Of a stretch of DNA of 64,000 bases, positions 33,541 to 44,776 are shown in pieces. A program made the translations under genes and the position numbers. Source of the stretch: Phaeotremella fagi (Eukaryota; Basidiomycota; Tremellomycetes; Tremellales; Phaeotremellaceae). How positions within the stretch are numbered: position 1 is the stretch's first letter; the number at the start of each line of letters is the position of its first letter. Below the pieces are notes generated by a model. The model was not told the origin of the DNA. It saw only the letters and a list, made by a program, of their open reading frames with translations, and did no database searches. The DNA is taken from contig BCHU01000001.1 in NCBI GenBank assembly GCA_001599715.1, forward strand, positions 1,659,634 to 1,723,633. Reading direction: 5' to 3'.

Positions 33541-33783
33541 ATCTACGCAAACCTACTTCGTTTTTGTTGTAATGAAGGAATTGTCGGTTAGAGTTTTTGT
33601 TATGCATTTGAATTGGTGATATACTATCTGTGTGGATTTTTGCATTTTTGTGTACAGTTAGAGATACAGTATTTGGACGGAGTTGATAGCTTCGGAAGAA
33701 TTTTCTTTTTGAAATGTTGCATCGAATTAATTTTACTACTTCTGCTTCTACACTTACATCCACATCTACCTAATTTATTTATC

Positions 33784-34847
33784 ATGTCTTCATCATGTTC
33801 TCGAATCCTACGACCGCTATTAAGACAAACAGCACTATCAACCAAGAAAACGGTATTTCAAACGATACCCAAACCACTTCTCTCTTCCTATCCAAAAAAT
33901 CTAAAATACACAACTCAAAGATGTCCGTCCTCCTTCCAAAAACGAACCACAAAAATTCCATATAACTAATCTAAAACAGTTTACGCTACTTCAACCTCAA
34001 CTCCCAATTCTACCGTTGATCCATCCCTCACTCAAGCTTTGGAGCTTATTGATAAAGGAACGAAAGAACTTGAAGAGGGTGATGTGGAGTCTGCTAGGGA
34101 AATTTATTTGAAGAGTTTGGAGATACATGAAACTTCTGGGGGTTGGTATAATCTAGGTGTAAGTTGGGGTTTGGGAAAGTTGGTTGTATTGATTCTGATT
34201 CTTCTTGATAGGTTTGTGAATATCATTTAAGTAGGTCTCGGTCTATACAGTATTGGATTGGTTGACTGGACTGAACGAAATGTTGGTTTAGAAAATAACG
34301 AAAAAGCTATTGAAGCTTGGTTGAAATCTAATGATCTTTCACCTTCAGCTGATGCTTTTACCAGTACGTCCCAACCTCCCTTTCATATTTCATAAAGTCT
34401 GAATCCAGACTGACATAGAATCAGATCTCGCTTCAGCTTATATATTATCGAAACCACCTCAACCTGCTTTAGCTATCAAACATCTAACGTGAGTTTGACT
34501 TATAGTTTGAAGATATGTTACTGAGATGGGTTGTCCAGATCAGCACTTGAACTCTCACCAGAGGATCCTGAGGTAAGTCAACTAATAATTGAATTGACGA
34601 AACACATCTAACATAACCAAGATCGCATTCAATCTAGCAGCAGTCTTAGAATCTAGTAAGTCCCTTCCTCCTCTACTTAAAACACAATCCGAGAATCTGA
34701 TCAATTTATGTTATAGCCGATAATCTCGAAACCGCTTTGACGTTATATCAAAAAGCACATAAATTGGGTATAGAAAGGGCTGCTCAGAATGTTAGAAGTG
34801 TCGGTGCAAAGATCTTAGGTAAAAAAATGGCTGAAGAGAAGAAGTGA
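33784..34847 (+). CDS. Mitochondrial TPR-repeat protein
   Basis: The N-terminus is a strong presequence (MSSSCSRILRPLLRQTALST and later YTTQRFYATSTS). Two to three TPR units follow: ALELIDKGTKELEEGDVESA with GGWYNLGVCEYHLKNNEKAI, NLASAYILSKPPQPALAIKH with LELSPEDPEIAFNLAAVLES, and TDNLETALTLYQKAHKLGIE. It ends AKILGKKMAEEKK. TPRs mediate protein-protein contacts; the partner is unknown. The first intron needs a weak GTCCGT donor (about 33923-33979) to connect QR to FYATS in frame. Another intron (about 34231-34290) skips a stop so that CEYHL joins KNNEK. Confidence 0.72.
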
Positions 34848-35092
34848 TTTTGATGCGGATAGACATAGACATAGATGTATTTTACTTTGCATTTGAGCAT
34901 ATGAGCACATGTACTGGTACTTGGTTATTTGGTCATGATTTCTTGATTGCATTGTGTAATTACAAAGATAAATTTGATGAATGAATGAGTTTTACAAAAT
35001 GGACTCGTTTTGTCCTTTATCGAAATGGTTTTTGATTCAATATGGAAGAATGCACTAAGAAATGAATGATAAATGAAACCCCAAAACAACTC

Positions 35093-37945
35093 TTAATTCC
35101 TTTTCCAACCTTCAGCCCAACTTCCCCGTCTCTCCTGCCAATTCATCGAGGGTATCGATTGACTCTCGCTACCGCTACCACCATCCAACGATGAAATGGG
35201 AGGACCGAAATCTAATTCATTTTGAATCTGATCCGGTGCGATTTGATTCCTGTGATTCCACCATGGACCCAATGAGATTAACGATCGAGGGACGACAGCT
35301 GCGTTACCCCTTCTTGGCCAACTACCCATCCGATCGTTCCATCGATTATTACTACTGTTCCTATCGTCAACTTCGTAGTTCAAAGTCAAGTTGGTCATGT
35401 TGTTGTTCAGGAACGGTAAAGCTGAATCTACAGATTCAAACCTGTCTCTCTGGGATTGTGCTTGTGCGGAAGCGTTCGGTAGGGTTTGATCTCTGTTAAG
35501 AAGTTTATGGAATGAATGGAATGACGATCTGGTAGTTATCTTTTCTGACCATGGTGAATTAGATGATCGAGAACCTTCAGGAGTCCTAGAGAGAGTTGAG
35601 ATGAGTCCCGAAGAATCCAATTCGTAATTCGATTCATTCCTCTGTCGTTGGATATGAGCTTGAATCGATCTCTCCCTTTCCCGTTCTCTATCTCTTATAG
35701 GTGAAGGTGTCAATTGATCAGTTCTGGTGTAAGAAGTTCTAACATCCATCGATGCCCAGATACCCTCTGTTCTCGATAATCTACGATTTTGATTCTGATT
35801 CTGACTCTGATTCTCATTTTCTTCACCGTTACCGTTGTTACTGGCAACTGATGGTCGACGACTATCACCACCACTCCCAGTACCATTTCCAGTCGATGAA
35901 CCAGAACCGGTAGATCCATTACTACCTAACGGTCTAACAGTGATGTTCAAACCTAAACCTGTATGACGCGACGGAGCTGTTTTGTATCGAAGCAATTTCG
36001 GTCGTGTTGAAGGTTGATAACTTTGATTTTGACTGGATTCACCGATATTTTCTTCAGAATTGAAAGTCTGAGATGGTGCGACGCTTTGAGTAAGTGATGA
36101 TTGAGAACTAATGGATTCTCTGTTTCTAGCGAAACTGTTTTCGTTGAATGTCACACCTTGAGAACTTGGATTTGAGATAGCACTAGAACGACGGAATGGT
36201 TCTAACAATCGACTCGTTGTGCCAGGTGAAGAAGTCGTACTTGAATGTGAGATCGCGCTCATTCTTCTCGATTCCATCACCCGATGGGCGGTACCAGGTG
36301 ATGGATTTGAGATGAATGAAGTCGCCTCTGATGCTCGACGAGTTTCGATGTTTGGGGCGTAGTGATAGGATGGTGAAGTGGCTGTTGGCATGTAATTCGA
36401 TCGTGACGATGTGGTTGTAGAGGAGGTTCCGAAGATGTTGGTATTGAATCCCGAGAACGGTTGGTGATTTGGTGGTGTTGATGCTATGTTACTTAACGAA
36501 GGGATTGAGGTGACTGAAGTCGAAGCTGTCGAATCGGCAGACATCATTGGAGTCACAGCCTCAGTTCTAAGGATATTGATCAGTCAAAATCTTCCTGATC
36601 ACTCCCGTTCGTTGATGACTCACGGCATATCAGGATCGTCATCTACAACCTCTCTAGAAACCCAAGCGAAATTACTTCTTACCAAACCCAAATCAGCGTC
36701 TTTCTCCTGCATCGCCTCAAGTTCCCTCAAGGTCATGATCGGTAACGAATTACTTCTCATCATGGGAACCGTTAACGCCGTCACATTTTGTGAATCATGT
36801 GGATTCAGAATAGATTGTTTTGGCGTGAATGGATCGTCAAGTTCTAAATCGGGTGTTGGATCTAAAGAACTGCCATCTGAATCTGATGGGATGGTGGTGA
36901 GCGGTTGAGATAGTGGTGATGGATTGACTGGATTCGCTGTGTTTACCAAAGAAAGATGTCTGGTGCGTGTTCGTAATGTGGTGTCTCTTGGACCTCCCAT
37001 TGTTGATGGGGATGGAGTCATAGCTGTCGACGAAGGTACTGAGCTTAAAGCTGTTGACATAGAAAGTGGCATTGGCATACCCATAGAAGAAGTAGATGGT
37101 GCCATACCGATACCACCAGAGAAAGAAGTCCTTTCGTGAACAGATGGATTCCTAGGTATACTCCTACCCATACTCGAAGATCCTCGAGTCATCGACATGG
37201 CATTTTGATTTGAGTCTAAAACACCTGCAGGTATAGGTGCACCGAAGGGATATAAGATTAACACCTGATGATTCGATAGTCTTCTTGGGGGTGGTTGGAT
37301 TTCGTGCATCAACGCAGACGACCTTCTGCTAGTTGGAGTTGGTTTCATTTCGGGAATCGATGGCTGTCTTGATACTGGTCTTAGAAATGGTTCTGGAGCT
37401 GGCATCGCTGGAAATGTATAACTTGTTGACGGTAGTGGTGTAGGTTGTTGGAAACTGTTGACACGAGTTGGGGTTAGATTTTGGTTTTGATTGTCTAACG
37501 TTGTAGATGTTGTTGATGTGGATGAGAGAGACACGAAGGATGAAGATCTTGAAGTTGATAAAGGGGATTCGGTAGATAGATGTCGATGATATCGACCCGG
37601 AGGAGTGACAGGTGCTCGGTCATTGACCGCACTAGAACCGGAACTGATGAAGAATTCAATAAGTATTTAAGTTTAAGTTGATTCCCAGAACAACAAGGGT
37701 AAGAACGGGTGTTAAAGTCAAAACCAGCCAAAAGCCATAGCCAAGAGCCAAAGTCAAAATCCGTCAAGATAGAGTTTGTGAAGATTAAAAATGGGATGGA
37801 AGGCAAAAAGCTTTTTTACTCACGTCGTTGTGAATTCCAAACCTCTGCTTGACCTCCTTGAACTTGACATCTCACTATGTTTCCTTGAACTCTGTATACT
37901 CTGAGTAGTCACCATGGATCGACCATTGAATGGATCATCCATCAT
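35093..37945 (-). CDS. Large Ser/Pro-rich disordered protein, unidentified
   Basis: Start MMDDPFNGRSMVTTQSIQSS, then an intron of about 200 nt (donor GTGAGT near 37823), a first long exon (SGSSAVNDRAPVTPPGRYHR ... SNFAWVSREVVDDDPDMP) and a second long exon (about 36560-35093) ending GSWAEGWKRN. About 860 aa. It is dominated by Ser, Thr, Pro, Asn and Arg with repeated RRxS-type sites (RRSSALMHE, RRSSAISN, RRMSAISH), which look like basophilic-kinase targets and 14-3-3-type sites. A few ordered-looking islands exist: HQVLILYPFGAPIPAGVLD, SLPIMTLRELEAMQEKDADL and SLISLGPWWNHRNQ. No domain known to me. Possibly a signalling scaffold; this is speculation. Confidence 0.7.
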
Positions 37946-39809
37946 TTACCACCTAACGGCTCCGGTTTGGCTGATCTATATTCTCTATTCAAACCCTGTC
38001 GAAGTCGAGATATTCAATTCAGTACGCGATCGAGAAATCCTCTAAATTAAAGAAACAACCTCCAGCCAATTTTCTTTTTCTTTTCTTGGTAACAACCTTT
38101 CCTTGACGATTGAATTCAGAAAATGATGAGATTTGAATTGAAGGATTGAACTGAATTCAATACAATGTGACGAGAGATTCTGGAATTTTCCTTGTCCTTT
38201 TTTCTTTCCAATGGTATTTCAACGAAGTCAAAGTTACAATAAAGGTTATTATTAAATCCTAGGATATCCTTACTATTCTTTGTGTAGTAACCTGACGCCA
38301 GATTAAAAAGTTTAAACTCAAATTCCCAACCGTTCCCGGGGAACCCGGTCGATCCCTCGTAATGAGGCTGTTCTCAATTGAATAGGTGGTAACAGTACGT
38401 ATTCCACGATGAAGGTTTGAGGATGTGTAACAAAATACGATCACCGAATGTTAAAAGATATAAGTATTTCGGTAGACGAAGAAGGATGGGTTTTTAATGA
38501 AATGATATGTTGGTCACGTTAATTAACGAGAATGCATGTGAGTTACTTTTGCAGTTGTCTGGACAAGGGGTCTAAGACGGGTCAAGTGGGCTTGACGTTT
38601 AGGCGCCGCTACCCACTTAACAAAATCATGTTCTTTTCTTAGTTAGGGCATTTTTAACTTTTAGCGTCGGCGACTTTTTATTAGTTCTTAACTATCCTTC
38701 TTGCGTTCAAAATCCTCCAAGTTTAAATCATGTTTTTTGTATCTAATTTAGCTTCAACTTAGCTTGGAAGTAAACGGGATCGACAAGGAACTATGCTAAG
38801 GAATTCAAGAATGTTCTTTTTGGAGTGAGTCACAAGATTCGCAAGCTGTTTGAATATCGTGAGAACCGAAGTGGCGTACGAAGTTACTTATCTATCCGGA
38901 ACTTTATCGTCCTGTCGGCCAAGCAACTCATTAAAGAAATGATTAAAAAAGCAGATTTCATTTCTATGCATCTGTCAGTTCAGTTGGCTTGAATAAAGAA
39001 TAGGACGACAAAGTCGTTTAAAATATCAGTCACGTCGGAATTGGTGGAATTGAAGTACACGTGCGACTACTTATCGTGTGCTGTACCTATTACCCATGAG
39101 GAAAACTTAGGATCGAGATTTTGAGGTCAAGGATAAACCAGTGCGAGATGACCGTCGGGTTCTCCGTTGCGAGAGCAATCGCGTTTTCCTTCGATACGTT
39201 TACAACCGCTGACGAATTGGAAGTCTCCCTTTCGTCAGGTAGAATCAATAGTGAACTTCACGTCGATCCCAATGGAAGTTTAAATCGAGAATGGATAGTG
39301 TAGTGGCGGTTCACGCCTGTACCAAGAATTAAAACCTTCTTATTGGCCGATTTGGCTTCTTCATTTACTTACGATGAAGATGATGCAGCTTGTATAGAGA
39401 TCAGAGTTGGCTCCAGATAGCTTAATAATGCGTAAGGAAATGGAAATGTAAAGAAGTTGATCCTCGGTAGATAGGATGGTGATATTTCAGGTGCGAGCTG
39501 TAAAGTTCACATAACACATGCTGAACTGATCAGCGCTAAGCATTGCCTCATACTTTTGATACCATATTTATAGCACTTTCTGCTTCTAATCTACAGCCTG
39601 CACTATGTATACTGATAGAGCTTAGCGTAGTTCTCAAGGTATCAGATTCCGCTTGAACGTGGCGAACGATGGCGTGCTGCTTATGATGTTGGGGAGTACA
39701 GTATGGTCTATCCCAGCTCATATTCTTACATATCATCAAAACAAAAATTCTTCTAGCTATCGACTATTCAGGAATTGAAGGGCTTATAATCAATATCATT
39801 CAGTCAGAA
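37946..39809. other. 1.86-kb gene-free stretch
   Basis: The longest interval without a supported gene. The first 500 bp are the promoter side of the Ser-rich gene. The remainder (about 38500-39750) has mixed composition, several stops in all frames and no long ORF (the best, 39121-39303, is 60 codons with no family). The fragment GTGGCGGTTCACGCCTGTA at about 39304 resembles a pol III B-box-like core, but no tRNA or 7SL fold was found. Could hold an unannotated ncRNA or decayed sequence. Confidence 0.4.
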
Positions 39810-41401
39810 ATGCCAATAGCAATCCCAGAGATTTCATCCACTACCAACACCAACAGTAATCCGCAGAAATCAAATCCAACCTTAACTTCCGGTCAACATG
39901 AACCCGATTTCACTTTGATTCAACCGTACGAAAATTTCCCCAAGGAAATTAAAGGTCGTACGGTGTGGAAAAGGGAGGAATTTTTGGCTGATACTGAGAA
40001 ATGGAAGAGACGATGGAGTGCTGAACATGTCCAAGAATTGGAGAAGGCTTTTGAGAGGTTCGAAAATACCGGTAAAGGATTACCGGAGATTAATCGTGTG
40101 AGTCAAAAATGGTTGGATGTTTGAATGAAAATTCATTAATTGGAATTGTTTTCACAGGATACATTCCCCCTACCATCTAGTGTACACGATTTCCTACGTC
40201 AAATAAGGGATGAAGTTGTTAACGGTGTAGGATTCACTTTGATTCAAGGTTTACCAGTTGATAAATGGGAAATCAAGAAAAGTGCGGCTATTTATTTGGC
40301 TATTGGGACTGTGTTTGGATGGACTTTGAGTCAGAACGGTAAAGGTCATGTTTTGGGACATGTCAAGGTGAGATATTAGACTGATTGGCGATTTGAAGGT
40401 TATCTGACACGATTCGTAGGATATTGGAAATGATCCCACGCAAATTGATAAGGTCAGGATATACTCGTCAGTTTAGTTTTTTTTTGTAAAATTTTGAAAA
40501 GTTGATTTTTGTTTATAGGACGGCAGCCCGTCAATTCTTTCATTCAGATGCATCTGATATAGTTGGACTGCTATGTTTACACAAAGCCAAAGAAGGTGGA
40601 GAGAGTATGTATTTTCTTTCCAACGTTGAGAATGAGCATTGATGACCTTAATGCAGGTGACGTGGTATCTGCTCATAACCTTTGGAACACTTTACAAAAA
40701 GAACGACCTGATGTCGCTAAACTCTTAGCTACTCCTGATTGGCACTTTGATAGGAAAGGTGAAGTGTCAGAAGGTCAGAATGGCTGGATAAGAAAAGCAG
40801 TTTTCTACTATCATGATGGGAAGTGAGTGTTGTGAACTCAATGAAGAGTTGTTTGATATTAATCGATCTTAGGGTTTTATCGCACTATGATCCATATTTT
40901 GTCAAGTCGAGTGAGCAACTTGAAAGAATTTCTGACCTTGTTGGACTTTTTCTCTGATCCATTCAAAAGTCACTCGTCATGTTGAAGCAGGACATATCCC
41001 GCCTCACACACCAGAACAACTCGAAGCAGTCCAAGTACTAGAAGATACAGCTAGTAGATTAGCTTTACACATGGTATTAGACGTTGGTGATATCCAATTT
41101 GTTGCGGACAGTAAGTCGAACTTGCCATGTTCAAGTGACTTATGAAAAGCCCACGTCTTTCATGCCAGAACCGCTTATGTCGATTACCCACCTCCACAGC
41201 CACGACGACATCTTTTGAGATTATGGTTGTCGACTCCAGAATCTGAGGGTGGATGGAAGAGACCGTTCAAGGATAGTGGTTTGATCAAGAGAGGTGGAAT
41301 ACAGGTGAGGTATTGGTACAACTGACGTAGATCTCGATGCTGACGTTGACTTCGATTAGGTTAATCAACAACCGGAAACTTGTCCACTTGATGCAGAGTA
41401 G
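39810..41401 (+). CDS. TauD/TfdA-like Fe(II)/2-oxoglutarate dioxygenase
   Basis: Fungal clavaminate-synthase-like fold enzyme; family members oxidise sulfonates, betaines or other small acids. The start MPIAIPEISSTTNTNSNPQK leads to a helical N-terminus (FPKEIKGRTVWKREEF), then GVGFTLIQGLPVDKWE. The iron site H-x-D is in TAARQFFHSDASDIVGLLCL. Next come SAHNLWNTLQKERPD and YYHDGKVLSHYDPYFV. The distal His and 2-OG Arg lie in HVFHARTAYVDY and RRHLLRLWLS. It ends PETCPLDAE. Seven or eight introns of 40-60 nt. All key residues appear present. The substrate cannot be inferred. Confidence 0.85.
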
Positions 41402-41764
41402 GAGTAGTATCAGAGTCAAAGTATTACTATGAGAATCGATTATGTAGCAAAACTTCTCTTGAGATAATGCATCACATTGTTGCATATGGTACTTTCCTTG
41501 TGGTGCAGATCTTTGATGATCGCCCCGCCACGCCACAAGCAGGGAAATGAGTCACGTGACTAGTGTTGACGCGAAATGGTCGTGAGTGATTTGTATTGGA
41601 GCAGCAAGTCAAGTTGAGTTATAGTTATTATATTATTGTTATCATTCTTGACATTCTCATCTTAACCTTTACGTCTCAACAATTGAAGTAGTAAACATAT
41701 AGTACTCAGACACCTCGACTGAATTACTATCACTGTTATCCTCACCGAAAAGGAAAGGGAGGAA
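41402..41764. promoter_or_regulatory. DBF4 promoter region
   Basis: 363 bp between two plus-strand genes. It holds GTCACGTGAC, a perfect 10-bp palindrome with an E-box core, at about 41552-41561, which is a plausible bHLH or Cbf1-type binding site. AT-rich leader follows. Confidence 0.45.
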
Positions 41765-44009
41765 ATGTCCATTCTCACTCCATCGAGGGGACAATTCCTA
41801 CCGATTCACAATCCTAACCATTCGTTCGGTCCTCTTCAGCCCTCAGCGATGCCTCCCCCACCTCCCTCAGTGTCACCTCATATTCATAACCAAAATCGCA
41901 ACCAAAACCACAATCATCAAGCTCCTTTCCCTCTAGCTGGTAAATTAACAAACAATCGTTTGGAGAATATACCTATTTATGGTTCAAGTCAACGAGATAA
42001 GTTCTCTAATCAACATGAGATCCCTAGATCGATTCGAGATCCTTTATTATCACTCAACACCAACACTAACGGCTCAACCTCTAATCAACGTTTGATCAAT
42101 AAACCACCACGTCAATTCACTTCTACGTCGATTTCAATTCCCAGAGCACCTCTAGTTCCTGACATCTTCGCTCCTGAATTACCAGATTCTCAACAATCAA
42201 GATCGAAAAGATCTAGAGAGGCTTTTACGAATTCTCCGAACGCCTCTGTCAAACGATCCAGAATCAAAGAAGAAAGAGGTTTGGTTGAAAACGATAAACT
42301 AAATAGAGCTGAGGAGGAGACGGAAAAATGGACACAGAAATGGTTGAAGATTTTCCCAAGTTTGACGTTCTATTTTGAAATTGATGCTGATGATGGACAT
42401 GGTAAAAATCTCAAGGCAAGGGTGTTGAAGATGGGTGCTGTACGTTGACCACTTTCATTCTCGTTAAGAATGAGACTAATATTGGGCTATATCATATAGA
42501 AAGTTGACCAATTCTTTTCGCACCACGTTACCCATCTTGTTGTTCGTGGTGGATCGACCCCTACTAAACCTCGACCAACAGCTCCTCCAAGGCGAGGTGA
42601 TCTTATTCGGGAATCTCCAAAGAACCCTTTCTTAGATAGTACAGGCGTGACGGACCTTGTTCAAAAGGCTGAAGCGATGTCAATGAAAGTTTGGACGGTC
42701 AAGAGTGGGTTGGATCGAGTTTTAAGTCTGAACTTAAACTGATGTCCAATCGTAGAACTCAGTGAAATGCTCAGTCGTCTTGCACCTCTCCAAACGTCTA
42801 CTAAAAACTCTCTCTCCCATCTTCTCGAGGATGAACGATTACACGGAACTCGAGAAAGGGATTTATCAGCCCCAAGACCTGATTACTATTATTTCAAACC
42901 GGGGAGTAAATATTTATTAGTGGAAGACGCAACCAGTAAACATCGTACCATAATGGTTAAAGAGTACAACTCGAAAGAAGGACCTGAATGGCCAACACTT
43001 TATCAAGGATTCCTTCGACCATCAAACAATTCCATAACGTCAATCCCACCCGAACAAATCAGAGAAAGAGCTTTCAAACTTTACGTCGAAAGGGAATCTT
43101 TTGGTGATGAAGAACCACCGATGGAAGTGATGAGACGTTCGATTTCGTTGAGAAATTTACCTGAACCGGAAAGATTACCTGTTCTCCAACCTTACGAAAA
43201 CGCTTCTGGAAACAGTGTAATTCTAACCTCCAACATCGCTTCGACGTCTGCAGCGAATAACACACCTCTATCCAACGGTTTACCGACTCTAGGGAAGGAC
43301 AGAGCTATCATGCAAATGTCAAAACGTGTTCAGGTGTTGAAAGGGAACGCTAGTGCCAGAATGGCTTTGGCAGCTAGGAAACAAAACGAAAACAATTATC
43401 CATACAACGAAAGCCCACAGACGATCTCGAGACGCGCGTCGATGGATGGACAATCGACCTCGACTTCAAGTTTCGGTTTACCACCCAAGTCTTTTATCCC
43501 ACAGGATCAAGTTGTTAAAATGTTGAAATCTGTCAAGGGACCTGTTAACGAACGTAACTACAGTTACTCGGAACGTGAAAGAAACAAAGAAAAAATATTG
43601 AACGGTAAAGGGAAAGATCAAGATACTGCTGTTGGATACTGTGAAAACTGTAGATTGAGGTATCAAGACTTATCAGTGGTAAGTTATAATCTCTTTTCCT
43701 GATCAATTAAAGGATTTTATTGACGAAGGCATTGGATTTTAGCATATCATGTCAAAGAAACATCGTCGATTCGCAGAGAACGAAGAGAATTTTGAAGATC
43801 TAGATAATCTTTTGTTCATGTTACGACGACCTGTTAGATCAATGGATGACGGTGGTGAATTCCCACCGTGTAACGAGAAACATACGAAATGGGATAATTG
43901 CGATTATTGTGGTTATTCCGATGAAGTTGGAGGGGTTGACGATGACGAGGAGGAGGAGGGGAGCGATGAGGAAGATGGTGAAGACGAAGATGAAGATGAA
44001 GATGATTAA
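41765..44009 (+). CDS. DBF4: DBF4/Dfp1, regulatory subunit of Cdc7 (DDK) kinase
   Basis: Activates Cdc7 to fire replication origins. The three conserved parts occur in order. Motif N (BRCT-like) is FYFEIDADD ... KVDQFFSHHVTHLVVRGG. Motif M is RPDYYYFKPGSKYLLVEDAT followed by HRTIMVKEY. Motif C, the DBF zinc finger, is GYCENCRLRYQDLSVHIMSK then HRRFAENEENFEDLD (C-x2-C...H-x5-H). The N-terminus is disordered and Pro/Asn/His-rich with basic clusters (RSKRSREAF, KRSRIKEER). The C-terminus is an Asp/Glu run with an extra CDYCGY pair. Four exons; introns are near 42439-42499, 42700-42755 and 43680-43742. Length about 690 aa, as usual for fungal DBF4. Confidence 0.92.
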
Positions 44010-44776
44010 TTTGGGTTCTGGGATACCTTTTTAACTCTTAGCATTTGGTAATAGCAATTTTCTCATGTCCATATTTTATACCTTTCAAGAATATGATTTC
44101 ACAATTTCATTCTTGCCTTTTTTATATTAGTACTTAGTACTTTAATATAAGTCTTATTTGTATTATTCAAAATCATGTAGGTTTGTTTCATGGATAAGAA
44201 TCACTTGTATGCATTGAGAGGAATCCATATATATATATATATAGAGAGAGAGAGAAGAGGGTTGTTTTCGTCATGATAAGAGTACTTTGTTTTCGTTTAT
44301 GGTTATATACAAAGTGTAGTACAAATACTAGTACGGGTTGAAAGGCTACATATTGATTTCATCGAATCTTTTATCCTCTCGTTGTTCAACGAAAGGTTGA
44401 ACAAAAAGAGTATATATGAAAAGACTTTGAATCAATAAGAAAAAAAGGATAATGATCGGAATATCATTAACAGTAAAATGGATTGGAATCTGGATTATAA
44501 GGTCATGAAGGAACATGGATATATGAACAATGCGGATGTATGTACGATACGTGTGTTTGTTTTGAGGTAAGAATCAATTATAATCAATATGCAAAATGCG
44601 ATGGAAATGAAAATATAGCTACAATTCGTTTTTACAACGAGAATAAGTGGAAGGTGGAGAAATCGAAACTCCTGTCTGATGACTTTTTTTTTTCAGGTTT
44701 TAAATGATTTCGGAGAAGTCGAGGTGAGAGGTAGTTTTTCGTGGTGAAGATCAACGTTGAATCGTTTCGAGGAAAA
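44010..44776. other. Tail-to-tail intergenic region with simple repeats
   Basis: 767 bp between the DBF4 stop and the stop of the convergent Hsp20-like gene. It is AT-rich 3' UTR-type sequence with no gene. An AT run next to an AG run lies at 44227-44257. Confidence 0.45.
44227..44257. repeat. (AT)n-(AG)n compound microsatellite
   Basis: About eight AT units run directly into about seven AG units. Likely length-variable between strains. Confidence 0.85.

Noticed and set aside
36486..37139. Two plus-strand frames of 140 and 71 codons
   Set aside because: Antisense shadows of the Ser-rich minus-strand gene, produced by its biased codon use.
38325..38375. GC-rich CCGTTCCCGGGGAACCCGGTCGATCC, considered as a tRNA or snRNA fragment
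   Set aside because: Contains only a short local palindrome (GTTCCCGGGGAAC); no cloverleaf, anticodon loop or acceptor stem.
39300..39330. GTGGCGGTTCACGCCTGTA, which resembles a 7SL/Alu-like or pol III B-box sequence
   Set aside because: No A box, no terminator in place and no SRP or tRNA fold could be built around it; likely chance similarity.
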